Assembly: GCA_963814645.1 (NCBI GenBank)
Contig: CAWFDX010000004.1
Span: forward strand, 1,550,001-1,614,000
Length of the DNA stretch: 64,000 bases
DNA from: RYN-230 sp963814645
Lineage (GTDB): Bacteria; Actinomycetota; Actinomycetes; Streptosporangiales; Streptosporangiaceae
Direction: 5' to 3'
Shown: piece after piece, positions 26,093-34,677 of the stretch
Layout of the letters: each line of letters starts with the position of its first letter
Position numbering within the stretch: the first letter of the stretch is position 1
Notes under the pieces: model-generated
Told to the model about the DNA's origin: nothing
Seen by the model: the letters and a program-made list of their open reading frames with translations, nothing else
Databases searched by the model: none
Position numbers and translations under genes: made by a program

Positions 26093-28390
26093 TCAACCCT
26101 GACGAGAGTGATAGCCGCCATACCCGTCAGGGCCGTATGGATCGGTGCCCGGGCCGGCCGGGTACCGTGCGTTCTGCTGGCCGTCATCGGCGTATCTGCT
26201 GCCGTACCCAGCCTGGCCCGGCTGGGCGTGCTGGCCATTGCCCGCTGAATAGCCGTTGCTGCCCGGGTACTCATTACTGTCCCGGTAGCCACTGCCGTTC
26301 TGGTACGGGCTGTTGTCTGGGTAACTGGCGCCGTTCTGGTACCCCGGGCTGTCCTGGTAACCGCCGTTGCTGGCCGGGTACGGGTACGCGGCCGGTGGCG
26401 GTGCCGAGTAGTAGGCCGTGCCCGGATCCTGGCTGCCGTGGCTGGCCGCCGCCGGGTACCCGTCGTGGCCCGGGGCGTACGGGTCCGGGTAGCCACTGGA
26501 CGCGGGGTAGCCGCTGGCCGGCCCGGTGCTGTAGCTGCCCTGGCCGCTGGCGGCCGGCCCGCCCGGCCCGGTCGGCGCATAGGTAGGCCCGGTGTTGTCG
26601 GCCTGGGACGGCGGCGCGCTGTCCACGAAGCTGCCGTACGGGTTCCCCGCGCCAGCCTGCGGTGACGTGGTCTCGGCCGGGCGGGCGTCGTCGTAGGACG
26701 GCCGGGCGGGCGGCGGGCTGGCCGGGTACCCGGCCGAGGCGGCTGGGCGGCCCGCGTTTGGGTCGGTCCGCTCACCGGCGCTGGCCGGGTAGCCGTGCCG
26801 GCTGGCTGTGCCCGGGTAGTCGCGCCGCCCGTCGGCCGGGGCCGGGTAGCCGTCGTACTGTGCGGGTGCGGCCGGGTAGTCACCCCGGGCCGGGCTGCGC
26901 GGGTAGCCGCGGGAGTCGTCCGCGCCGCCGCGGGCCGGATCACGCTGGGCCGATCGGCCCGGGCCGCGGTAGGACCGGCTGTCGCCGGCCGGGGAGCTGC
27001 TGCGCGCGTAGGCGGGGCTGGTCAGCGGGTCGTCACCGGCCGGGCCACGAGGGGCGGACCGGCGCGGGGCGGGGTCAGCCAGGCCAGTCGGCCCGGTGAC
27101 CGGGCCGGTGCTGACCGGCCCGGTGGACATCGGCACCGCACTCATCGGGCCCGTGTTCATTGGTGCGGCGTTCATCGGTGGGGCGTTCATCGGTGGGGCG
27201 CTCATCGGCGCGGCGCTCATCGGCGCGGCGCTCATCGGCGCGGCGTTCATCGGCGCGGCGTTCATCGGGCCGGTGCCTACGGCGCTGGCCGGTACATCGG
27301 CGGCGGCTTGGCTGCGGCCGCGAGACGGCATCCGCTCGGTCGTCTCGTAGTCGCGGCCCGGCGCCGGCCGCCCGGCGCGGCTGCCCGCTGCCCTGGCGTC
27401 GCGGCCAGCGGCCTCGGGTGCCTGGGCACCCCGGGGCCGGCCCGCGGGCTGCCGGGCACCGGACCGGCTGCCCGGCCTGGTGTCGAGTTGCTGGGTGGCG
27501 TCCTCCTGCCCGGCCCGGTCCCGGCCCCGGCGGCCGGCCGTGCGGTCCGGGCCGGCTGCGCGATCCCGGTCGGGGCGTGGCGTGCGGGTTGGCCGGGCCG
27601 CCGGGCCGCGGCCCGGCTTGCCCGCGGCTGGGCTGCTGGACTGTGCACTATTGGATTGGGCGCTGCGCGCGGTGGTGGACAGCGGCTTGTCCGCGGACAG
27701 CTCGGCCCAGTACTGCTCGTCGGACAGCTTGTCCCATTCGGTGCTGGGCCAGTCATCGTCGTCGTCGTGCTTGCTGCGTGCGGGCCGGCCGCCGCGGGCC
27801 TTGGGCTGGCTGCGCGGGCGTGCCTTGCTGGCCGGCCGGGGGATGTCCGCCCGGACCCGGGGAAAGACGTCCGAGTCGGCCAGGTCGGGATCGGCGTTGA
27901 CCTGCGCGGTGGCGTAGCCGTCCGCGGCCGCCGCGGACGGGCCGGTGTCGTAGAGCGCGGTCACCGGCCCGGTGCCGAAGCTGTCATCGCCCGTGCGCAC
28001 CGGTGCGGCCTTCCTGGTCCGGGCGGGCCGGGCCGTGGACTGCACCACGGTCTCGGTGGCGTCGTCATTGCGCGCGCCGCGGCGCGCGCTGGGGGCACGC
28101 TCACCGCGCTGCCCGTCGTAGCCACGGATCGGGGCGCGCTCGCCGTAGCCACGGGATGACGGCTCATAGCCGCGCCCGGTCGTACCGGTCCGCGCGGCCG
28201 GGGTCGCGGGTGTCCCGGCCGGGGCGCCGGGACGGGGCTGGGCCACGCCCCCCAGGGCGGCGCGCAGGCGATCGCTGCGACCCGGCCGAATCCAAGCGCG
28301 GATCCCGGTCCCGTGCGTCGCCACCGCGGCCCCGGATCCGGTCGCGGACGCTGGGCCGCCGGGCTGGCTCGTCCTCGTCATCATGCCCAC
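26093..28390 (-). CDS. Repeat-rich low-complexity protein (C-terminal part of a broken gene)
   Basis: A long frame ending at 26093. It has acidic SKHDDDDDWPSTEWDKLSDEQYWAEL in the middle (given in shortened form: DDDDDWPSTEWDKL), then a Pro-Met-Asn/Ser-Ala-Ala repeat block, then a Tyr/Gly/Pro/Asn-rich tail (PGYQNGASYPDNSPYQ). The first 40 codons of this frame look like the wrong frame of the 28164-28463 segment, which holds the membrane anchor. The natural product is probably one protein of about 760 residues with an N-terminal helix and a disordered cytosolic or cell-wall-facing tail. Function unknown. Confidence 0.65.
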   Translation of the reverse strand: MGMMTRTSQPGGPASATGSGAAVATHGTGIRAWIRPGRSDRLRAALGGVAQPRPGAPAGTPATPAARTGTTGRGYEPSSRGYGERAPIRGYDGQRGERAPSARRGARNDDATETVVQSTARPARTRKAAPVRTGDDSFGTGPVTALYDTGPSAAAADGYATAQVNADPDLADSDVFPRVRADIPRPASKARPRSQPKARGGRPARSKHDDDDDWPSTEWDKLSDEQYWAELSADKPLSTTARSAQSNSAQSSSPAAGKPGRGPAARPTRTPRPDRDRAAGPDRTAGRRGRDRAGQEDATQQLDTRPGSRSGARQPAGRPRGAQAPEAAGRDARAAGSRAGRPAPGRDYETTERMPSRGRSQAAADVPASAVGTGPMNAAPMNAAPMSAAPMSAAPMSAPPMNAPPMNAAPMNTGPMSAVPMSTGPVSTGPVTGPTGLADPAPRRSAPRGPAGDDPLTSPAYARSSSPAGDSRSYRGPGRSAQRDPARGGADDSRGYPRSPARGDYPAAPAQYDGYPAPADGRRDYPGTASRHGYPASAGERTDPNAGRPAASAGYPASPPPARPSYDDARPAETTSPQAGAGNPYGSFVDSAPPSQADNTGPTYAPTGPGGPAASGQGSYSTGPASGYPASSGYPDPYAPGHDGYPAAASHGSQDPGTAYYSAPPPAAYPYPASNGGYQDSPGYQNGASYPDNSPYQNGSGYRDSNEYPGSNGYSAGNGQHAQPGQAGYGSRYADDGQQNARYPAGPGTDPYGPDGYGGYHSRQG
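27091..27271 (-). repeat. Fifteen-base tandem repeat coding for PMNAA/PMSAA units
   Basis: About twelve imperfect copies of a 15-base unit encode pentapeptides such as PMNAA, PMSAA, PMSAP, PMNTG, PMSTG and PVSTG inside the low-complexity protein. The repeat is in frame (15 = 5 codons), so copy number can change without breaking the reading frame. Confidence 0.8.
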
Positions 28391-28463
28391 GCCGCATGCT
28401 GAAGAACGCCGCGACGAGGAAAGCGACGATCACGGCAACGAGGCCGATCACGAGCAGGTACAT
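28164..28463 (-). CDS. Membrane anchor segment of the repeat-rich protein
   Basis: ATG 28463 with GGGTGG upstream starts MYLLVIGLVAVIVAFLVA, one transmembrane helix, then a stop-transfer charge cluster (MRRGHDDEDEP) and Arg/Asp-rich sequence. The frame stops at 28164, but from about 28260 the neighbouring frame takes over with continuous codon bias through to 26093. A GGGGGG run (minus strand) at about 28247-28252 is a likely place for a one-base change. Either this is the N-terminus of the 26093 gene or a short overlapping gene of 99 residues. Confidence 0.6.
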   Translation of the reverse strand: MYLLVIGLVAVIVAFLVAAFFSMRRGHDDEDEPARRPSVRDRIRGRGGDARDRDPRLDSAGSQRSPARRPGGRGPAPSRRPGRDTRDPGRADRYDRARL

Positions 28464-28665
28464 CGCACCACCCAACATGCGATGGCCATATGGTGGCCCC
28501 AGCGAGGCACACGCGGCCATCACGCGGGCCTTCCCCTGTGTCGCTGGTGCCCTCAAATCCCCGTCAACCAGAGCTACTGGTCAGCCAGTCTGACGGACCG
28601 TAAGGGCTCTGTCATGCGTTTAAGGATATTTTTGCCAAGCCCGTTTACTTAGTGCGATCGGGCGA

Positions 28666-29253
28666 TTACGGCTTGGCTGTTGCAGTGAGTCTGCCGCGCG
28701 CAATCGTCGCTTGTGCGATAGCCATCCAGGCGGTTTTCATGTTGGCTCCGTTGGACAGCGAGAGTGTCCTGTTCAGAGCGTAAACAGTAAAGCGATACAT
28801 GTGGTTGCTATTCACCGGGCAGGGCGGATCGTATCGGGGAGTTCCCTTGCTGTTGTCCGCCACCCGTGCGCCGGTCGGCACGTGCCCGATCAGGGTGCCA
28901 CTTGTCTGTGGCCCGATATCGAAGACGATCCAGTAGATATAAGGGGTAATCGGGGCCGCCGAATCGTCCACGATAACGGCAAGCGATTTAGTAGCGGGCG
29001 GCGCCCCGGTCCAGTGGATGGACGGGCTGAGCCCGGCGCCGTGACAGGTGTACCGGGCCGGGATCGGGATCGACGGGCTGAACGCCTGGCTAGTCACGGT
29101 CATGTTCGCGGGCACGAACGCGCGGACCGTCTTGGCCCCGCCGACCAGCCCGCATCCGCTGAGCAGGGTGACCAGCGCCAGTCCGGCCAGGGCGATCCGG
29201 GCCGGACGGGCGGCTAGCCGACGCCGCCCGGGCTGGTTGCCCAGCCGGCTCAC
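28666..29253 (-). CDS. PEBP-like (YbhB/YbcL, Raf kinase inhibitor-like) lipoprotein
   Basis: 195 residues from GTG 29253. An Arg-rich N-terminus, hydrophobic core and lipobox LLSGC show lipid attachment outside the membrane. The mature part has PARYTCHGAGLSPSIHW, the ligand-pocket signature of YbhB/YbcL-type PEBP proteins, and KSLAVIVDD and YRFTVYAL further on. The ligand is unknown. A coding extension to 29388 is possible but its composition is not protein-like. Confidence 0.85.
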   Translation of the reverse strand: MSRLGNQPGRRRLAARPARIALAGLALVTLLSGCGLVGGAKTVRAFVPANMTVTSQAFSPSIPIPARYTCHGAGLSPSIHWTGAPPATKSLAVIVDDSAAPITPYIYWIVFDIGPQTSGTLIGHVPTGARVADNSKGTPRYDPPCPVNSNHMYRFTVYALNRTLSLSNGANMKTAWMAIAQATIARGRLTATAKP

Positions 29254-29665
29254 GTGCCGCCCCCGCCGTCTCTCGCCATGTGGCCCACGGTGGCCGATCG
29301 TACGCGGTCCGGGGCACTTCCCGGGCCGCAAGCCGGCCGCTGGCGCGGTGCCCATCGCGGGCCGCCTGCGCGGGGGACCGGTGCGCAATTCCGCCCCAGG
29401 TATTCGCGGTGGCCGTGGCCAAAAACCCAGCCGCCGGCATCAGCGGCACCGGCCGGGCGCGCCGCAGTGGCGGCAGTCCGGGCCCAGTAAACGGTGGCGC
29501 AATGCCGGCTGCCCGGGCGGTCACCGCCCCGTCCACTGGTCCGGCCCGGTGACCGTCGGCCAGGGCGGCCCGGCTGAGCCGGCCCAATGCCGGGCGGAAT
29601 TCCCGGGCCGCCGGTAAGCCGTGCCGCCGGCCCAGCTGATTGGCCGTCCCGCGTGGTCACCCGGG
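29254..29665. other. 412-base stretch without a convincing gene
   Basis: Open frames exist on both strands but all are Arg/Gly/Pro/Ala-rich without codon bias or ribosome sites. It separates the PEBP start from the end of sepH. I see no clear promoter, repeat or RNA gene in it. Confidence 0.5.
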
Positions 29666-30784
29666 CTAGTCAGGCTGCCGCGAGGTGCCAAACATGATTT
29701 CGTCCCAGGACGGCACGGAGGAACGCCTGGAACGGCCACCCGCGGCCTTACGGCCCCGGCCGCGCTGCGGAGTGGTGGGCTCCCGGCTTTCGGCCGCCGC
29801 CGGGGCCTGCTCGGACCGGTCCGGCGACCCCGGATCGGCCTGGTCCGGGGCAGCCGGGGCCGTGCCGGTGCTGGCTGGGCTGGCCGGGCCCGCCGGGGTC
29901 CTGTGGTTGGGAGCGCTGTGGCCCGGCGCGGGGCTCGCGTGCTCCTGGCTGGCGTGTTCTGAGCTGGCCTGGGCCGGGCTGGCCGTGGCGGCGGCTGGCC
30001 GGTGCTGGGCTGGCCCGTGCTGGGCTGGCCCGTGCTGGCCTGGGCTGGGCGGCCCCGGGCGGGCCGCGGCCATTACGCGCTCTGCTGCGGGGACCGGCGG
30101 CGCGGCGGGCTCGGCGGCCGGTGCGGGTGCCGGGGCCAGCCGGCTGCCGATCGGGGTCACGGTAGCCCGCATCGGGGCGATCGGCGACGGCCCGAGCGCG
30201 GCCACGTCGGCTTCCGGCAACGACAGCCGGGCCGCGTCATCGTCGGCCGGGGACACGTGCCGGCGCCGTGGGTCGAACGACCACTCGGCCATCTGCGGCC
30301 GCCCGCCCACCGTGAACATGAGCTGGACCTGCCAGGTGTTGTCGCCCTGTTTCCGCGAGTCCCACTGCGCTTCCTCGGCGGCCACGCCGAGCTCGGCTAG
30401 CCGCTCGGCCACGATGTCGCCGAGCCGCGGCCCAGGGCCCGAGTCCCCGGGCTGCCGGATGGTGGCGCCCTGCGCTTCCTGCGCCCGGTACGCCCGTTCG
30501 GCCAGGACCGGCCCCTCGAACCGGCGCACGCGTTCGATAGGCACGCCCGCCGCGTCAGCTATCTCCTCCGCGGTCTCTCCGGCACGAATACGGTCCTGGA
30601 TCTCCTTGGGTCGCAAGGGACTCTCCACTTCGATCTCGTACTGCGCGAGCCGGGAGAACTGTCCCCGGGCCACGATCCGCAACCGGTCGTCGATCGGCAG
30701 CGAAAAGCGCCCGCCGCGCCCCGGTACCGCGAGGACGGCGTAACTGCCGTCCTCGCTGACCGCGACGATGCGCAGTTCCTGCAT
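29666..30784 (-). CDS. sepH: SepH-like septation protein
   Basis: 372 residues from ATG 30784 (AAGGGA six bases upstream). The N-terminal domain (about 1-165) starts MQELRIVAVSEDGSYAVL and includes the helix-turn-helix ETAEEIADAAGVPIERVRRF, as in SepH (DUF3071), an actinobacterial protein that stimulates FtsZ assembly at the septum. A long Ala/Pro/His-rich linker with GPAQH repeats follows, and the conserved C-terminal tail SVPSWDEIMFG closes it. It acts in the cytosol at the division site. It diverges from a marR gene. Confidence 0.92.
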   Translation of the reverse strand: MQELRIVAVSEDGSYAVLAVPGRGGRFSLPIDDRLRIVARGQFSRLAQYEIEVESPLRPKEIQDRIRAGETAEEIADAAGVPIERVRRFEGPVLAERAYRAQEAQGATIRQPGDSGPGPRLGDIVAERLAELGVAAEEAQWDSRKQGDNTWQVQLMFTVGGRPQMAEWSFDPRRRHVSPADDDAARLSLPEADVAALGPSPIAPMRATVTPIGSRLAPAPAPAAEPAAPPVPAAERVMAAARPGPPSPGQHGPAQHGPAQHRPAAATASPAQASSEHASQEHASPAPGHSAPNHRTPAGPASPASTGTAPAAPDQADPGSPDRSEQAPAAAESREPTTPQRGRGRKAAGGRSRRSSVPSWDEIMFGTSRQPD

Positions 30785-30998
30785 CGGCGTCCCTTCTGCG
30801 CCGGCCAGCGGGCTGGCCGGCGTGCTGCCGTGCGAGGGCGTAGCTCGGACTTCCCCCGGGGACGAGTCTGTCGGTCGCAGGAGCTCCTGGCCAGTACCGG
30901 GCCGGCATGTCCCGCAGATCACCGCACACTATTTGCCGCTGGCCGGGCAGATGGCCATAACGCGGATAGTCCGCACCACCCAGACGGGCTAGCATCGA

Positions 30999-31060
30999 AC
31001 CAGTTACATTCGGTGACAGAATCTTTTAACTGGTGTATAGTTCATCTCTACTAAACCAGT
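30999..31060. promoter_or_regulatory. Operator-like repeats upstream of marR
   Basis: ACCAGTTA (30999-31006) and TAACTGGT (31027-31034) form an inverted repeat, and a third half-site ACCAGT lies at 31055-31060. The flanks GTATAG (31034-31039) and CTATAC (31063-31068) are also inverted. This AT-richer island of about 70 bases is the likely promoter/operator region for the marR gene that starts at 31115. Confidence 0.5.
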
Positions 31061-31114
31061 AGCTATACTCGGCTTCGAGCCGCGGCGACCCGCGGAACGA
31101 CGAAGGGGCCTGCG

Positions 31115-31579
31115 GTGCATTCAGCTGACCTTGCCGATGCGGTATCCCGGTTGCGCCGGGCCATGCGACGCGCTGCCCGGGCGGCCGATCCATCATCCGG
31201 GCTGTCCGTGGCCCAGCTGGAGATGCTGTCCTGCATCGGGGAGAACCCCGGCTCACGGCCCGGGCAGCTGGCCACCCAGCTGCGGCTGGCGCCCAGCTCA
31301 GTGGCGACGCTGGCCAATTCGCTGCGCCAGGCGGAACTGGTCACCAGGACCGGCGGGGCCGGTGACCGGCGCACCGCATCGCTCGATCTCACCCCGGCTG
31401 GCGAAGCGGCCGTGCTGCGCTGGAAGATGGTTAACGAGCGGCTGCTCAGCCTGGCGCTGGGCAGCCTGCCCGAGGCCAGCCGGAGCACGCTGGAAGACGC
31501 GCTGCCCGCACTGGCCGACCTGGCCGGGGCCGTCGACGCGCTGGCCGACGACCTCCAGGCAGAACCGGCTGCCTCCTAG
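31115..31579 (+). CDS. MarR family transcriptional regulator
   Basis: 154 residues, GTG start with GAAGGGG seven bases upstream. The winged helix includes PGQLATQLRLAPSSVATLANSL and the wing RTGGAGDRRTASLDLTPAG, both typical of MarR. MarR proteins are dimeric repressors that release DNA when a phenolic or lipophilic ligand binds. It faces the MMPL transporter gene with two bases between stops, so that transporter is a plausible target although it would need its own operator. Confidence 0.9.
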   Translation: MHSADLADAVSRLRRAMRRAARAADPSSGLSVAQLEMLSCIGENPGSRPGQLATQLRLAPSSVATLANSLRQAELVTRTGGAGDRRTASLDLTPAGEAAVLRWKMVNERLLSLALGSLPEASRSTLEDALPALADLAGAVDALADDLQAEPAAS

Positions 31580-31581
31580 GC

Positions 31582-33894
31582 TCAGACCGAGGCCTGGTCC
31601 GGCTCCCGCGGGGGAGTGACCGCGGGCGCTTCCGGTTGTGTCCTGCTCATCCGGGACGGCCACCAGTTCCACCGGCCCAGCAGCAGCACGGTGGAGGGCA
31701 CCAGCAGGGTGCGCACCAGGAAGGTGTCCATCAGGATGCCCAGAGCCAGGCCGGCGGCCAGGTTCACGAACTGGCTGCCGCCCGAAGTGCGCGCCCCGAC
31801 CAGAGCGAACACGCCGAACGTGCCGGCCAGCACCAGCCCGGCCGAGGTCACCGTGGTCCCGGTGGCGTTCAGCGCGCGGTGCACCGCCTCCTTCAGCGGC
31901 AGGTCCCTGGCTTCCTCCCGGATCCGGGTCATCACCAGGATGTTGTAGTCCTCACCCAGGGCCAGCAGGAAGATGAACATCAGGAACGGCAGGATGAAGG
32001 TCAGCCCGGCCGACCCGCCGATGTCGATGAACAGCAGCACGGAGAGGCCCAGCGCGGCCAGGTAGGACAGGCCGACCGAGGCGATCAGGTACAGCGGGGC
32101 GACCAGGCTCCGCATGACCAGGGCCAGCAGTACGCCGATGACCAGGATCGCGACCGGGATGACCCGGGACAGGTCGCTGTCCGAGATGCTGCTCACGTCG
32201 TACAGGGCAGGCGCCTCGCCGCCGACCCCGGAGTCGACCGCGCCGATGTCGTGCTGCACCCGGGTGGTTTCCGCCCGGATCGACGGCACCGCGTCCAGGG
32301 CCGACGTGCTCGCCGCGTCGCCCGCCTTCAGCCCGGTGGCGAACTGCACGGTGCGCCCGTCCGGGCTGACGAACTGCGCGGTCGCCCGGTACAGCTGGTA
32401 CCCGGCGGCCGGGATCTTCACCGAGGCGGGCGGCACCGCGGGCAGCGCCTTGGCCGGCCCGAGCAAACGGTGTAGCGCTGCGTACTGCGTGGGGGTCAGC
32501 GCATAACCGGTCGGGTTGAGCGGCCCGGCGATCTTGGTGAACAGCCCGCTGCCGGACATCTCCTGCTCGGCCTTGGTCAGCACGGCCGGGTCGTCCCAGG
32601 CCGGCTGCTTCAGTTTGAAGATGATGTTCGTCGGGTTGGCCGTGCTGCTCGGGAAGTACTTGGTCAGCAGCGTCTGCCCGGCGGCCGAGTCGCTGTGCGC
32701 GGGCGCATTGGTCTCGCCGCCGAAGCCCGCGCCCTTGTAGCCCAGCGAGGCGACGGCCAGCGCGCCGAAGACGAGCAGCCCGATGCCGAGGATCACCGCG
32801 GGATGCTGGGTGATCCGGCCGGCCACCCGGCCCCATACGCCGATCTTGCCGGTGCCCCCGCGCGTCTTGCTCGGCCAGAACGCGGCCCGGCCGAACACGG
32901 CCAGCAGCGCGGGCAGCAGGGTCAGCCCAGCCAGCAGCATGACGCCGATGCCGATGGCCAGCGGGATGCCCAGCGTCGAGTAGATCTGGAACGTGGCCAC
33001 CAGCAGCGACAGCAGCGCGGCGATCACGGTGGCGGCGGAAAAGGTGATCGACTCACCGACCCGGGTCAGCGAGGAGATCACGGCTTCCTTGGGCTCAAGC
33101 CCGTTGCGCAGCTGCTCGCGGACCCGGAACACCAGGAACAGCCCATAATCCGTGCCCGCCCCCAGGACCAGCACGATCAGCAGGATCTGGGCCAGCTGGG
33201 AGACCTTCAGCCCGGCCTGGGCCGCCTCCGCCACCAGCGGGCCCGAGATGGTAATAGCCAGGAACGCCGGCATCAGCGTGATCAGCGGGGCCAGCGCGGC
33301 CCGGAAGATCAGCAGCAGCAGGACGATGATGAACAGCACCGACAGGCCCTGGATCTGGCTGCCGGTATTGCCGGTCTGCTTCTGCTGGTTGACGGCGATC
33401 GGGATGGCCCCGGCCAGGTGCACGGACAGGCCGGACGGTGGACTGGCCCGGCTGATCGCCGAGCGCAGGTTGTCCACCAGGTCGGTCACCGCCTGCGAGT
33501 TGCCCTGGGAGACGTTGGAGAGCACCTCGATCTGGTCCGCGTGCCCGTCCGCCGACAGGCCCAGATCCCGCACCAGCGTGACCGTCTTCACCTGGCGCAG
33601 GTCCGTCTGCAGGCTGCCCAGCCAGGTCTGGTCCGTGGCGGCCAGCGGGGCGCTGCTCCGCGCGGCCAGCACCAGCACCGGCACCTCGTTGGAGCCGCCG
33701 AACGGCTTGGCCAGCGTGGCGGCGTGTTCGCTGGGCGCGCTGGCGGGCAGGAAGTTGGCGTTGTTGCCCTGGGTCACGCTGGCCAGCGAGGGCAGGAAAT
33801 GCGCCACGGCCACGGCCGCGATCACCCAGGCAGCGATGAGGAACCAGCGGAATTTTACGGAGAAGGAGCCGATCCCCCGGAAGACTCTGTCCAT
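31582..33894 (-). CDS. MMPL-family RND transporter
   Basis: 770 residues from ATG 33894. Two repeats each have one helix, a large outside domain and five helices. The first repeat begins FRWFLIAAWVIAAVAV; GAGTDYGLFLVFRVREQL is the Asp-Tyr motif of the proton relay in helix 4, and LGEDYNILVMTRIREEA is its counterpart in the second half. Such proteins export lipids or lipophilic compounds across the membrane using proton force. No ribosome site is clear, so the start may be leaderless or at GTG 33900. Confidence 0.92.
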   Translation of the reverse strand: MDRVFRGIGSFSVKFRWFLIAAWVIAAVAVAHFLPSLASVTQGNNANFLPASAPSEHAATLAKPFGGSNEVPVLVLAARSSAPLAATDQTWLGSLQTDLRQVKTVTLVRDLGLSADGHADQIEVLSNVSQGNSQAVTDLVDNLRSAISRASPPSGLSVHLAGAIPIAVNQQKQTGNTGSQIQGLSVLFIIVLLLLIFRAALAPLITLMPAFLAITISGPLVAEAAQAGLKVSQLAQILLIVLVLGAGTDYGLFLVFRVREQLRNGLEPKEAVISSLTRVGESITFSAATVIAALLSLLVATFQIYSTLGIPLAIGIGVMLLAGLTLLPALLAVFGRAAFWPSKTRGGTGKIGVWGRVAGRITQHPAVILGIGLLVFGALAVASLGYKGAGFGGETNAPAHSDSAAGQTLLTKYFPSSTANPTNIIFKLKQPAWDDPAVLTKAEQEMSGSGLFTKIAGPLNPTGYALTPTQYAALHRLLGPAKALPAVPPASVKIPAAGYQLYRATAQFVSPDGRTVQFATGLKAGDAASTSALDAVPSIRAETTRVQHDIGAVDSGVGGEAPALYDVSSISDSDLSRVIPVAILVIGVLLALVMRSLVAPLYLIASVGLSYLAALGLSVLLFIDIGGSAGLTFILPFLMFIFLLALGEDYNILVMTRIREEARDLPLKEAVHRALNATGTTVTSAGLVLAGTFGVFALVGARTSGGSQFVNLAAGLALGILMDTFLVRTLLVPSTVLLLGRWNWWPSRMSRTQPEAPAVTPPREPDQASV

Positions 33895-34112
33895 ATGCAC
33901 GCGGGTCAGGGTACGTGAGGTCCGCTGAGGGGGCACTGAGATTTCGGCTCCCGAAGGTTTCACGGCGGCCGGGACGGGGAGTGGCTGGTGTCGCTGGACG
34001 AGGCGGCTGTGACCAGTGGGAATGGCCGTCTGGGGCGCTGGTCACAAGACGGTCAAGTAGAGTCGTTCGCCGTGATCCGCAGCTAACCCGGCAGCTGAAG
34101 GTTGGTGATCAC

Positions 34113-34607
34113 ATGCTGCGACACCTGACCGGCTTGGGCTTGGCCATCGGTCTGGCCGCGGCGATCTTCTTCGGCGGCGGCTGGGGCGTGGCCAAGATGA
34201 CCGCGCTGGCCGCCCAGGGCACCAGCCTGACCAGTGCCACCGGGCTCAGCGCGCTCGGCGTGCTGCTGCTCACCGGGCTGTTCCTCGGCATCCTGCTGGT
34301 GGCCCCGGTCTCCCCGCTGAGCACCCTGCTGCCCGGGCTGGCCCTGCTCGCCTGGACCGGGCTGTTCGCGATGAGCACCCAGCTGGCCAACCGGGTCATG
34401 CCGCTGCGGACCGGCCCGATCGCGTCCGGGCTGCACCTGCTGCTCACCGATGGCGTGCTGGCGCTGCTCGGCATGGTGCTGATCATCCCGGCGTTCGTCC
34501 CGGCCCGGTGGCGGCCGGCCAGCGAAACCGACCTCGGCCTCGACCGTGGCAGCGGCGGCGACGACGAGGCGCCCGGCCTGCCCACGCCGACCCGGCTGCT
34601 GTCCTGA
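34113..34607 (+). CDS. Four-helix membrane protein of unknown function
   Basis: 164 residues from ATG 34113 with AAGGTTGG upstream. Four hydrophobic helices (about 5-25, 45-65, 72-92, 108-128) and a polar acidic C-terminus. The upstream 198 bases of the same frame lack protein-like composition. No recognised family. It ends at a strong bidirectional hairpin shared with aceA. Confidence 0.65.
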   Translation: MLRHLTGLGLAIGLAAAIFFGGGWGVAKMTALAAQGTSLTSATGLSALGVLLLTGLFLGILLVAPVSPLSTLLPGLALLAWTGLFAMSTQLANRVMPLRTGPIASGLHLLLTDGVLALLGMVLIIPAFVPARWRPASETDLGLDRGSGGDDEAPGLPTPTRLLS

Positions 34608-34613
34608 ACTCTG

Positions 34614-34666
34614 CTGTCCTGACCTGGGCCGTCCTGCCCTGGGCCACACCGCCCAGGTCAGGACAG
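34614..34666. terminator. Strong bidirectional hairpin terminator
   Basis: Perfect 16-base arms CTGTCCTGACCTGGGC (34614-34629) and GCCCAGGTCAGGACAG (34651-34666) with a 21-base loop, placed between the stops of two convergent genes (34607 and 34678). It should end transcription from both sides. Confidence 0.75.
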
Positions 34667-34677
34667 CCGCACCATGG

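Noticed and set aside
27091..27271. Possible CRISPR array
   Set aside because: The repeats are contiguous 15-base coding units without spacers, in frame with the protein.
27096..27350. Hydrophobic Ile/Gly/Ala repeat protein on the plus strand
   Set aside because: It is the antisense of the 15-base repeat in the low-complexity gene; no ribosome site or domain.
29250..29660. Several 70-190 codon frames between the PEBP and sepH genes
   Set aside because: None has codon bias, motifs or a ribosome site.
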